Positions 1-6,704 of a DNA stretch of 8,959 nucleotides are shown piece by piece. Below the pieces are notes generated by a model that did not search any database, was not told where the DNA came from, and saw only the letters and a program-made list of their open reading frames with translations. The DNA is from Prevotellaceae bacterium. GTDB taxonomy: Bacteria; Bacteroidota; Bacteroidia; Bacteroidales; UBA932. Location: NCBI GenBank assembly GCA_031278135.1, contig JAITKY010000291.1:1-8959 (forward strand), written 5' to 3'. The position numbers were made by a program, and so were the translations under genes. Numbering within the stretch: position 1 is the first letter of the stretch; every line of letters starts with the position of its first letter.

Positions 1-40
1 ACTATGTTTTTCATAATTGTTGGTTGGTTAATAATTATTT

Positions 41-69
41 ACGAGGGAGCAGGCTTCTGCTTCCTCCGT
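41..69 (+). terminator. Hairpin, probable terminator of a gene upstream of the window
   Basis: Positions 43-52 pair with 57-66 (10 bp, one G-T) around the 4-nt loop GCTT, with two more outer pairs (41-42 with 68-69) past a bulged C. The hairpin is followed by the A/T-rich stretch ATTTAAT, not a clean T-run. No reading frame is supported in 1-137, so it most likely ends a + strand gene lying left of the window. In the other direction it is followed by an A/T-rich stretch too, so a bidirectional terminator is possible. Confidence 0.45.
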
Positions 70-137
70 ATTTAATGCCGTTTCGGGAACAGTTTGAAAT
101 AAATATTGTTGAATAATAAATTTTAATACAAATATTC

Positions 138-1196
138 ATGAAAAAAGCAGTAGTATTATCAGTTTTGTTTAATTTAGTTTTTATGGGAGTATTCGCTCAG
201 GCGAAGATACAGTTTACTGAAACGCAATATGATTTCGGTAATGTGAAAGAGGTAAATGGACCTGTTTCTCACGTTTTTACATTTAAAAATACCGGAGATG
301 CTCCTGTATTTATACAAAATGTCGAAACTTCGTGCGGATGTACTTCTCCCGAATATTCCAAAGAACCTATTCAGCCGGGTAAGTCGGGAATGGTGAAAGC
401 CACATTCGACCCTGCCGGACGTCCAAGTTATTTCGACAAAAATTTGACCGTTGTTTCTAACGCTGTCAATAATCGTGTGGTCTTAAAGATCAAAGGGAAT
501 GTGGAGGCTAAAACGATGCCGGTTGAAGAACTGTATCCTTTTGCTGTTGACAAGTTACGGATGAAAAACAGTATTCTGGAAATGTACAGAGTGTCGTCGA
601 AAGGTATAAAAACCGAAAATCTTGAAGTTTTTAATACCGGAACAACTCCGGCGATACTGAATTTCGAGAATGTACCGGAGCATATCTCCATAAAGGCCGA
701 TCCCGTCAGTATTCCCGCCGGAGCTAAGGGGGTGATTAAGTGTACTTACAATGCGGTAAAGAAGAAAGATTTCGGCTTGGTGACCGACAATGTTACCGTC
801 AAAGTTAAATCCTCCGAAGGTACGCTTACAATAAGAGCCAATATCGAAGAGGATTTTTCGGCATTAACTCCCGCCGAACTCGAAAAAGCGCCTGTTGCCA
901 AAGTCGAAAACACGAATTATAAATTCGATAAAATCAAAAAAGGAGGTAAGGTTACGGGAACTTTTGAAATAAAGAATGATGGAAAATCGGATTTGATAAT
1001 TCGTAAAATCAAAAATGACTGTGATTGTGTACGGTCTTCAATCCCGACGAACACTGTCAGACCGGGTAAGTCTGTAACCTTATCGTTGGAATTAACGGCT
1101 AACGATTCGGGTGAAAAATTCTACAGTACAACCGTAATCACAAATGCGCCAAAACAGGGGCAAATTACTCTTTATATGACAGGTTCGGTAGAATAA
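138..1196 (+). CDS. Secreted DUF1573 protein with three Ig-like repeats
   Basis: The 352-residue protein has a Sec signal peptide (residues 1 to about 22: KK, hydrophobic core, then AQA before K23) and no lipobox cysteine, so it should be periplasmic or exported. Three Ig-like beta domains follow at about 24-122, 128-235 and 255-352. Domains 1 and 3 are clear DUF1573 copies: each has Y-x-F near its start, a run such as FKNTGDAP or IKNDGKSD, a cysteine pair (SCGC at 65-68; DCDC at 294-297) and a following PGKS. The middle domain lacks the cysteine pair and is more divergent. DUF1573 proteins are abundant in Bacteroidetes, but their role is not known from sequence. The ATG is preceded by an A/T-rich leader without a Shine-Dalgarno sequence and the signal peptide begins exactly there, which supports this start. 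No convincing TAnnTTTG promoter was found upstream. Identification of the family is firm; function is unknown. Confidence 0.9.
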   Translation: MKKAVVLSVLFNLVFMGVFAQAKIQFTETQYDFGNVKEVNGPVSHVFTFKNTGDAPVFIQNVETSCGCTSPEYSKEPIQPGKSGMVKATFDPAGRPSYFDKNLTVVSNAVNNRVVLKIKGNVEAKTMPVEELYPFAVDKLRMKNSILEMYRVSSKGIKTENLEVFNTGTTPAILNFENVPEHISIKADPVSIPAGAKGVIKCTYNAVKKKDFGLVTDNVTVKVKSSEGTLTIRANIEEDFSALTPAELEKAPVAKVENTNYKFDKIKKGGKVTGTFEIKNDGKSDLIIRKIKNDCDCVRSSIPTNTVRPGKSVTLSLELTANDSGEKFYSTTVITNAPKQGQITLYMTGSVE

Positions 1197-1219
1197 GAGG
1201 TTTATCTATCCATTATATT

Positions 1220-1227
1220 TACGTTTG
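1220..1227 (+). promoter_or_regulatory. Bacteroidetes -7 promoter box for prfC
   Basis: TACGTTTG matches TAnnTTTG exactly and lies 73 nt before the prfC start. No clear TTG/TTTG -33 element sits at the usual distance; TTTA at 1201-1204 is the nearest weak candidate. The expected transcription start is about 1232-1235, which would put the hairpin at 1235-1261 at or next to the 5' end of the mRNA. Confidence 0.5.
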
Positions 1228-1234
1228 ATCACGG

Positions 1235-1261
1235 CTGCCGGTTGCTGATGGCGACCGGCAG
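1235..1261 (+). other. 11-bp hairpin in the prfC leader
   Basis: Positions 1235-1245 pair with 1251-1261: 11 bp, ten Watson-Crick and one G-T, around the 5-nt loop TGATG. The stem is GC-rich (CTGCCGGT facing ACCGGCAG). No T-run follows, so it is a poor intrinsic terminator for the DUF1573 gene. Its place directly after the predicted prfC promoter suggests a 5'-end mRNA stabiliser or a leader structure. The alternative is a U-less terminator or processing site for the gene upstream. Confidence 0.55.
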
Positions 1262-1300
1262 TGATGTGAATTACTCTACAGAATTATATCTCATTAAATT

Positions 1301-2899
1301 ATGACATTTATACAGGAAATTGAAAGACGCAGAACATTTGCAGTTATCGCTCATCCCGATGCGGGGAAAACAACTTTGACAGAGAAACTTCTACTCTTTG
1401 GTGGAGCAATACATGTGGCAGGCGCTGTGAAATCCAATAAAATACGGAAATCGGCAATGTCCGATTTTATGGAAATAGAACGTCAGAGAGGCATATCCGT
1501 TTCGACTTCGGTTATGACGTTTGAATACCGTGACCGAAAAATCAATATTTTGGATACGCCCGGACACGAAGATTTTGCCGAAGACACTTACCGGACATTG
1601 ACGGCTGTCGACAGTGTCATTATTGTGATTGACGGAGCAAAAGGCGTTGAATTGCAAACGCGTCGCTTGATGGAGGTTTGCAGAATGAGAAACACTCCCG
1701 TGATTGTTTTTGTCAATAAGCTCGACAGGGAAGCCAAAGATCCTTTCGATTTGATTGACGAAATAGAAAAAGAGTTGAACATAAACGTTGTTCCGCTTAG
1801 CTGGCCCATAGGCGCTGGTTCTTCGTTCAAAGGCGTTTATAACAGGTTTGAAAAAAAATTGCAGCTGTTTTCTTCTACCGACAAACAGAAATTAACCGAA
1901 GATATTTTGGAAATTATTGATTTGGAATCACTCGAAGCCCAAACGGCGCTGGGCGAATCTTCAACTGTGAAACTGAAAGACGATTTGGAACTTATCGAAA
2001 CCGTTTACTCCGAATTTGATAAAGCGGAATACGATGCAGGCAAACTTGCTCCAATATTTTTTGGCAGCGCTGTCAATAATTTTGGCGTACAGGAACTCCT
2101 GAATTGTTTTGTGGAGATTGCTCCTTATCCTCAAAAATCTGTAACAGATCTCCGTGAAATAAGTCCATTTGACCCGAAACTCACAGGTTTTGTCTTCAAA
2201 ATACATGCAAATCTTGACCCCAATCATCGTGACAGAATAGCCTTTCTAAAAATTTGTTCGGGTATTTTTGAACGGAACAAACCGTATTTTCATGTTGCAT
2301 CGGGTAAACAAATGCGATTTTCGTCGCCAAATACTTTCCTTGCCGATAAAAAATCTGTTGTCGATGAATCGTTTCCCGGCGACATCGTGGGTCTGCACGA
2401 TACCGGAAACTTCAAAATCGGCGATACTCTTACCGAAGGTGAAATACTTAATTTCAAGGGAATCCCGAGTTTTTCCCCCGAACTGTTCCGCTATATAGAA
2501 AATGCCGACCCCATGAAATCGAAACAATTGGCAAAAGGTATCGACCAACTGATGGACGAAGGCGTTGCTCAGTTATTTACGCTGAAAATAAACGGCAGGA
2601 AGATAATTGGCTGCGTAGGAATGTTGCAGTTCGATGTTATCCAGTATCGTCTGGAGCATGAGTATGGAGCTAAATGCAAGTACGAATCCGTTAATCTCTA
2701 CAAGGCTTGCTGGTTCGAAAGTGAAGACAAAAGTCAGACCGACGATTTTATGACGCGTAAGTATAATAATATCGCTTTGGATAAATACGGTAGAAATGTT
2801 TATCTTGCCGATTCGGCGTATTCGCTTAAAATGGCAGAAGATAAATTTGATAAAATTAAATTCCATTTCACTTCGGAATTTCATTTAAATGCTAAATAA
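1301..2899 (+). CDS. prfC: Peptide chain release factor 3 (GTPase)
   Basis: This translational GTPase removes RF1/RF2 from the ribosome after peptide release in the cytoplasm. All GTPase motifs are visible in the 532-residue product: G1 AHPDAGKT (17-24), G2 RGIS (63-66), G3 DTPGH (85-89), G4 NKLD (139-142) and G5 SAV (256-258). RF3 is distinguished from EF-G by PLSWPIG (165-171), by domain 2 from about 293, and by a C-terminal domain containing MLQFDVIQYRLEHEYG (441-456), a hallmark of RF3. Length is normal for the family (about 525-535). The ATG has an A/T-rich leader and no Shine-Dalgarno sequence, and the protein begins just before the GTPase domain as expected. It is probably transcribed alone from the -7 box at 1220 and ends 85 nt before serS. 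Nothing is truncated or missing. Confidence 0.97.
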   Translation: MTFIQEIERRRTFAVIAHPDAGKTTLTEKLLLFGGAIHVAGAVKSNKIRKSAMSDFMEIERQRGISVSTSVMTFEYRDRKINILDTPGHEDFAEDTYRTLTAVDSVIIVIDGAKGVELQTRRLMEVCRMRNTPVIVFVNKLDREAKDPFDLIDEIEKELNINVVPLSWPIGAGSSFKGVYNRFEKKLQLFSSTDKQKLTEDILEIIDLESLEAQTALGESSTVKLKDDLELIETVYSEFDKAEYDAGKLAPIFFGSAVNNFGVQELLNCFVEIAPYPQKSVTDLREISPFDPKLTGFVFKIHANLDPNHRDRIAFLKICSGIFERNKPYFHVASGKQMRFSSPNTFLADKKSVVDESFPGDIVGLHDTGNFKIGDTLTEGEILNFKGIPSFSPELFRYIENADPMKSKQLAKGIDQLMDEGVAQLFTLKINGRKIIGCVGMLQFDVIQYRLEHEYGAKCKYESVNLYKACWFESEDKSQTDDFMTRKYNNIALDKYGRNVYLADSAYSLKMAEDKFDKIKFHFTSEFHLNAK

Positions 2900-2938
2900 T
2901 ATACCGACGGTTTATCGGACGCAAAACGAATGAAGACC

Positions 2939-2966
2939 TTGTTGTTGAAATAAATTACTACCTTTG
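2939..2966 (+). promoter_or_regulatory. Bacteroidetes-type promoter for the serS operon
   Basis: TACCTTTG at 2959-2966 is an exact TAnnTTTG -7 box. TTG occurs three times in tandem at 2939-2947, and the first copy lies 17 nt upstream of the -7 box, close to the -33 position. Transcription would start near 2972, giving a leader of about a dozen bases before the ATG at 2985. Confidence 0.6.
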
Positions 2967-2984
2967 GGGCTTAAAAAAAAGATT

Positions 2985-4277
2985 ATGCTTACTGTTAAAA
3001 CAATAGAAAATAATAGGGAGTTCGTTGTTTCCCGTTTGAAGGTAAAAGGGTTTGATGCTGCGAATATCGTAGATGAAATTATTGCGGACGAGGTAATACG
3101 TCGAAAAAAACAGATTGAACTCGAAACTCTTTTTGCCGAGCAGAATCGTGTAGCGAAAGAAGCTGGCATCCGTATCGGGGTTTTGAAGAAAGAAGGGAAG
3201 CACGAAGAGTCCGAGATTGTTAAACATAATGCAGCAGAAGAATCGGCAAAATTCAAGACAAGGTCGTCGGAACTCGAAACGGAAATTGTTCAATTGGAAA
3301 AACAGTTGTACGAAAAACTCGTTCTGTTGCCTAATTTGCCACACGAAACAGTTCCCGAAGGTAAATCGGCAGAAAACAATGTTGTAGTCAAGCAATCGGG
3401 AAGGGTTGCGAAATTAGACCCCAAACAGCCTCACTGGGAGCTTGCTGTAAAATACGGACTTATTGATTTCGAGGCAGGCAATAAACTTACAGGCGCTGGA
3501 TTTCCCGTTTATACCGGAAAAGGTGCAAAATTGCAGCGTGCATTGATTTCGATGTTTCTCGACCACAATACCGAAGAAGGCTATCTCGAAGTGCAGCCGC
3601 CTTTAATGATAAATGCCGATTCGGGTTTTGGCACAGGTCAGTTGCCCGATAAAGAAGGTCAAATGTATCACGTCGTTGGCGATGATTTTTATCTGATTCC
3701 TACGGCAGAAGTCCCGATAACAAATCTTTACAGGAATGTGATCGTTCCGGAAAATGAACTTCCCGTCAAACTGACTGCCTACACGCCCTGTTTCAGACGA
3801 GAAGCCGGTTCTTACGGAAAAGACGTAAGAGGACTCAATCGTTTACACCAGTTCGACAAGGTTGAAATAGTGCAAATTACCAAGCCCGAACTTTCGTATG
3901 ACGCCTTGGATACGATGGTTGCTCATGTTGAATCGCTTGTCCGTAAATTAGAATTACCGTACAGGATTCTTCGTTTGTGCGGCGGCGATATGAGTTTTCA
4001 TTCGGCTTTGACCTACGATTTTGAAGTCTATTCGGCAGCTCAGGAGCGGTGGCTGGAAGTAAGTTCCGTTTCCAATTTCGAATCTTTCCAGACAAACAGA
4101 TTAAAACTTAGATATAAAACGCAGCAAAAGAAAACAGAATTGTTGCATACTCTGAATGGAAGTTCGCTAGCTCTTCCCCGAATCGTCGCCGCTTTGCTGG
4201 AAAACAACCAGACGGGTAATGGAATAGTCATACCCAAAACACTCGTTCCATATACAGGTTTCGACATTATTTCGTGA
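2985..4277 (+). CDS. serS: Seryl-tRNA synthetase
   Basis: This class II aminoacyl-tRNA synthetase charges tRNA-Ser in the cytoplasm. The 430-residue product has an N-terminal coiled-coil arm that binds tRNA (about 27-110) and a catalytic domain with the serine-binding TAE (240-242). Motif 2 begins CFRREAGSYGKD (269-280) and continues to HQFDKVE (288-294). Motif 3 is ALPRIVAALLENNQ (396-409), with the conserved Arg at 399. Length is normal. A longer frame exists from a TTG at 2964, but that TTG is part of the predicted -7 promoter box and would add only seven unconserved residues, so ATG 2985 is chosen; MLTVKTIENN is also a typical SerRS N-terminus in form. It is the first gene of a unit with the HyfC-like gene 6 nt downstream. 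Confidence 0.96.
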   Translation: MLTVKTIENNREFVVSRLKVKGFDAANIVDEIIADEVIRRKKQIELETLFAEQNRVAKEAGIRIGVLKKEGKHEESEIVKHNAAEESAKFKTRSSELETEIVQLEKQLYEKLVLLPNLPHETVPEGKSAENNVVVKQSGRVAKLDPKQPHWELAVKYGLIDFEAGNKLTGAGFPVYTGKGAKLQRALISMFLDHNTEEGYLEVQPPLMINADSGFGTGQLPDKEGQMYHVVGDDFYLIPTAEVPITNLYRNVIVPENELPVKLTAYTPCFRREAGSYGKDVRGLNRLHQFDKVEIVQITKPELSYDALDTMVAHVESLVRKLELPYRILRLCGGDMSFHSALTYDFEVYSAAQERWLEVSSVSNFESFQTNRLKLRYKTQQKKTELLHTLNGSSLALPRIVAALLENNQTGNGIVIPKTLVPYTGFDIIS

Positions 4278-4283
4278 TGCGCC

Positions 4284-5177
4284 ATGTTATCCATAATGTC
4301 GATATTTGCTTTTGCCGCCGTATTTCATGGTATTCTTGGAAAAACACGGAGTATTTTCAGTGGAAGAAAGGGTCCGAAAATCCTGCAACCGGTATATAAT
4401 TTGGCGCTTCTGTTCCGCAAAGGCGAAGTTATAAGTATTGATTCGGGAAAAATATTTCAACTTGCACCCACCGTCAGTTTTGTAGCGGTATTAATAGCCT
4501 CCCTGATTGTCCCTTTTGGGAAATGTGAGGCAGTAATATCCTTCTCCGGCGATTTTGTTATGTTTGCTTATTTGTTGGCGCTAAGTCGGTTTGTGATGAT
4601 ATTGGGCGCACTGGATACAGCTTCGTCATTCGAGGGGATGGGAGCGTCGAGGGAAGCCCTGTATGGAATGCTGGCAGAACCTGCTTTTTTTGTACTTACG
4701 GGGACATTTGCCATGTTGAGCGGACATAATTCTTTTGCCGAAATATTCGGTTTTTTCTACGTGACAAATCTGAATGCCGTTATTCCCGGACTGCTTGCCG
4801 CTTTTGCTTTTTTCCTGATGCTGTTAGTCGAAACCGGACGCATCCCTGTGGACGACCCGCGAACTCATCTGGAACTTACTATGATACATGAGGTAATGAT
4901 TCTTGATTACAGCGGATTCGATTTGGCTTTGATACACCTTGCAACTTTCATTAAAGCTGCTGTGTATTCCACTCTTACCGTGCTGTGCGTCGTGCCGGGA
5001 AATTTAAGCGCGGTAATTTATATGCCTTTATTCATTTTTCTGCTTGTGTTGATTCCCGTTGTCACCGGATTTTTTGAAAGCTTCAGGGCAAGAAACAGAT
5101 TGCAGAGAAATCCTTCTTATGTATTGACAATAACCGTAATGGCTATTGTTTCGTTTATCACCGCAGCAATAATTTAA
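4284..5177 (+). CDS. HyfC/NuoH-type membrane subunit, isolated
   Basis: The 297-residue protein is a polytopic membrane protein of the complex I subunit 1 family, closest in motifs to the hydrogenase-4/formate hydrogenlyase C-type subunit (HyfC/HycD). Visible marks are GRKGPKILQP (27-36) after the first membrane segment, LAPTVSF (60-66), the loop GASREALYGMLAEP (120-133) and the acidic loop ETGRIPVDDPRTHLEL (183-198) followed by MIHEVMILDYSG (200-211). In known complexes this subunit anchors the peripheral hydrogenase or oxidoreductase arm and takes part in ion or quinone coupling. Length is near normal (about 300-320), with the first segment perhaps a few residues short. The ATG lies 6 nt after the serS stop, in the same frame, and no earlier start is possible, so translational coupling with serS is likely. 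No other Hyf/Nuo subunit lies within the window, so its complex partners, if any, are elsewhere. Family is secure; partner complex is unknown. Confidence 0.87.
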   Translation: MLSIMSIFAFAAVFHGILGKTRSIFSGRKGPKILQPVYNLALLFRKGEVISIDSGKIFQLAPTVSFVAVLIASLIVPFGKCEAVISFSGDFVMFAYLLALSRFVMILGALDTASSFEGMGASREALYGMLAEPAFFVLTGTFAMLSGHNSFAEIFGFFYVTNLNAVIPGLLAAFAFFLMLLVETGRIPVDDPRTHLELTMIHEVMILDYSGFDLALIHLATFIKAAVYSTLTVLCVVPGNLSAVIYMPLFIFLLVLIPVVTGFFESFRARNRLQRNPSYVLTITVMAIVSFITAAII

Positions 5178-5191
5178 AAACAGATATAACT

Positions 5192-6466
5192 ATGTCTAAA
5201 TCACAAAAAAATAAACAAAAACGCATCCCGCTTTATGTACAGATACTTATAGGGATGATAGTCGGCGTTATCATCGGATTCGTAGCCTTGGGGCTGAACG
5301 GCATACGATTTGTCCAAAACTGGATTTATCCGTGGGGACAGATTTTCATCCGTTTATTGCAGCTGATAGCTATTCCTTTGGTTTTTATTTCACTTATTAA
5401 AGGCATTATCGGACTTAAAAATATCCATTCGTTTTCGCGAATGGGGGGCAAGACAATTGCAATATATATGTGTACTACGATAATTGCCGTTGTTCTGGGT
5501 TTGTCTGCCGGATTGTTGATGAAGCCGGGAAAACTGGTCGATAAAACTCAAATAGCCCATATTCAGGAACAATATCAATCGTTTGTCGAAGAGAAAAAGC
5601 ATCTTGCCGAGGAACAGGAAGAGGAAGGACCTTTGGCTTTTTTGGAAAATATCATCCCTGACAATATATTCAATGCAGCCGGCGACAACTCTAAAATGTT
5701 GCAAGTAATATTTTTCGCCCTGTTTTTCGGACTTGCAGCGCTTACAATTACTCCTGTTAAGATAGAACCGCTGATTGTTTTATTCGACGGACTTAACGAC
5801 GTCATTATACGTATGGTTGATTACATTATATATATGGCGCCATACGGCGTTGCGGCTTTAATGGCTGGACTTATTGCCGATTTCAATGGGGATATAAGTG
5901 TTTTTTCCGCCTTGGGAGTTTATGCCTTGACAATAATTGTATCTTTGTTTATCCTCATTTTTTGTGTTTATCCATTATTGCTTCGTCTTTTCACAAAAAT
6001 CAAGATCAGGGAGTTTATGAAGAGCATTTATCCTGTTCAGATGTTTGCTTTCACCACCAGCAGCAGCGCTGCGACTTTGCCGGTTACTATGGATGTTGTC
6101 GAAAAAAAATTAGGCGTATCCCAAGAAACAGCGTCCTTTGTTTTGCCTGTTGGAACAACAATCAATATGGACGGGACGAGTTGTTATCAGGCAATCGCAG
6201 TTATTTTTATCTCACAGGTATTGGGCATGGATTTAACGGTTACGCAGTTGTTTCTTATCGTTGCACTGACGGTACTGTCTTCCATCGGCACTCCGGGAAT
6301 ACCGGGAGGCAGTTTCGTTATCCTGACAATGGTATTAACTTCGGTCGGCATACCTGCTGAAGGTTTGGCTCTGATTATCGGAATCGACCGTCCGCTGGAT
6401 ATGTTGCGTACATCGGTCAATGTGACCGGCGATGCCGTAACGGCTGCTATTGTTGACGGAAAATAA
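5192..6466 (+). CDS. Dicarboxylate/amino acid:cation symporter (GltP-like)
   Basis: This is a member of the DAACS (EAAT/GltP) family: an inner-membrane trimeric transporter that imports acidic amino acids or C4-dicarboxylates with Na+ or H+. Key sites in the 424-residue protein are the serine-rich hairpin 1 tip SSSAATLPVTM (290-300), the cation-binding NMDGT (325-329), hairpin 2 GTPGIPGGS (366-374) and the last-helix residues D403, R406, T407 and N410 in DMLRTSVNVTGD. The Arg at 406 matches the residue that binds the side-chain carboxylate in glutamate/aspartate transporters, so an acidic substrate is inferred. The N-terminus is lysine-rich (SKSQKNKQKR), and a charged loop rich in Glu and Lys spans about 117-150. 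It starts 14 nt after the HyfC-like gene with no promoter between, so it is the third gene of the serS unit. Substrate and coupling ion cannot be settled from sequence. Confidence 0.93.
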   Translation: MSKSQKNKQKRIPLYVQILIGMIVGVIIGFVALGLNGIRFVQNWIYPWGQIFIRLLQLIAIPLVFISLIKGIIGLKNIHSFSRMGGKTIAIYMCTTIIAVVLGLSAGLLMKPGKLVDKTQIAHIQEQYQSFVEEKKHLAEEQEEEGPLAFLENIIPDNIFNAAGDNSKMLQVIFFALFFGLAALTITPVKIEPLIVLFDGLNDVIIRMVDYIIYMAPYGVAALMAGLIADFNGDISVFSALGVYALTIIVSLFILIFCVYPLLLRLFTKIKIREFMKSIYPVQMFAFTTSSSAATLPVTMDVVEKKLGVSQETASFVLPVGTTINMDGTSCYQAIAVIFISQVLGMDLTVTQLFLIVALTVLSSIGTPGIPGGSFVILTMVLTSVGIPAEGLALIIGIDRPLDMLRTSVNVTGDAVTAAIVDGK

Positions 6467-6470
6467 TCGG

Positions 6471-6523
6471 GTCACCAGGGTTAAGTGTTGGCTGGGGACA
6501 TTTCAAAATGGCTTTTTTCTTTT
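6471..6523 (+). terminator. Possible terminator of the symporter operon
   Basis: GTCACCAG (6471-6478) can pair with CTGGGGAC (6492-6499), 7 of 8 positions, with a 13-nt loop. A T-rich run follows (six T, C, four T, 6513-6523), but 13 nt separate the stem from the T-run, with only a weak 4-bp stem (CATT/AATG) in between. It is the only T-run of this size downstream of the symporter, so some termination here is plausible, but the geometry is poor. Confidence 0.35.
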
Positions 6524-6530
6524 CATATTG

Positions 6531-6549
6531 CTGTTTTCGGACAAAACAG
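6531..6549. repeat. Short hairpin carrying the palindrome end motif
   Basis: CTGTTTT (6531-6537) pairs perfectly with AAAACAG (6543-6549) around CGGAC. The left half and loop contain GTTTTCGGACA, which is identical to 11 bases at the right end of palindrome A (6624-6634). It may be a leftover end of a third copy of the element, reused here as a small hairpin. The right half overlaps the outermost 3 bp of palindrome A. Confidence 0.5.
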
Positions 6550-6648
6550 TAATTAGTATCTGTCCGAAAATTCACATTACTCATAATTCGAGCAGAATTA
6601 TGATCAAATTATGAGTAGAGTGAGTTTTCGGACAGATACTAATTATTG
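6547..6648. repeat. Long palindrome A (inverted repeat, 102 nt)
   Basis: Positions 6547-6588 face 6607-6648. Of 42 opposed positions, 38 are Watson-Crick, three are G-T (6549/6646, 6571/6624, 6577/6618) and one is A-A (6576/6619). The outer 20 bp from 6551 (AATTAGTATCTGTCCGAAAA) are perfect. The apex has two competing folds: CATAATT (6582-6588) can close with 6607-6613 as part of the long stem, or, together with C6589, with GAATTATG (6595-6602) as a separate 8-bp hairpin. If the element proper is 6555-6640, it is flanked on both sides by AATT, a possible 4-bp target duplication. There is no protein-coding capacity. It is either a tiny non-autonomous mobile element (MITE-like) or a long structured RNA. 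Confidence 0.85.
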
Positions 6649-6704
6649 CCGTCTCTTTGCGCAGTCGTCCCGCGTATTGTGCCTGCATTGATACCGGTAC
6701 TTAG

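Noticed and set aside
89..96. ACAGTTTG as a -7 promoter box for the DUF1573 gene
   Set aside because: It lacks the TA at the start of TAnnTTTG and no -33 element is found; TATGTTTT at 3-10 also has a mismatch and lies before the hairpin.
2900..2925. Small hairpin CCGA / TCGG after the prfC stop as a terminator
   Set aside because: Only 4 bp with a 7-nt loop and no T-run; too weak to support.
2958..3395. 145-codon and overlapping 114-codon - strand frames opposite serS
   Set aside because: Both are antisense shadows of the conserved SerRS coding frame with no recognisable motifs.
5962..6360. 132-codon + strand frame inside the symporter gene
   Set aside because: It lies in another frame of a gene with full family motifs, is rich in Cys, His and Ser from shifted codons, and shows no family pattern.
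6551..6644. Palindrome A as a CRISPR repeat or attachment site
   Set aside because: There are no regularly spaced direct repeats with unique spacers, no cas genes and no integrase nearby; the symmetry is inverted, not direct.
6649..6700. Possible tRNA or small gene in the GC-richer spacer between the palindromes
   Set aside because: No cloverleaf arms, no T-loop motif and no open frame could be found.
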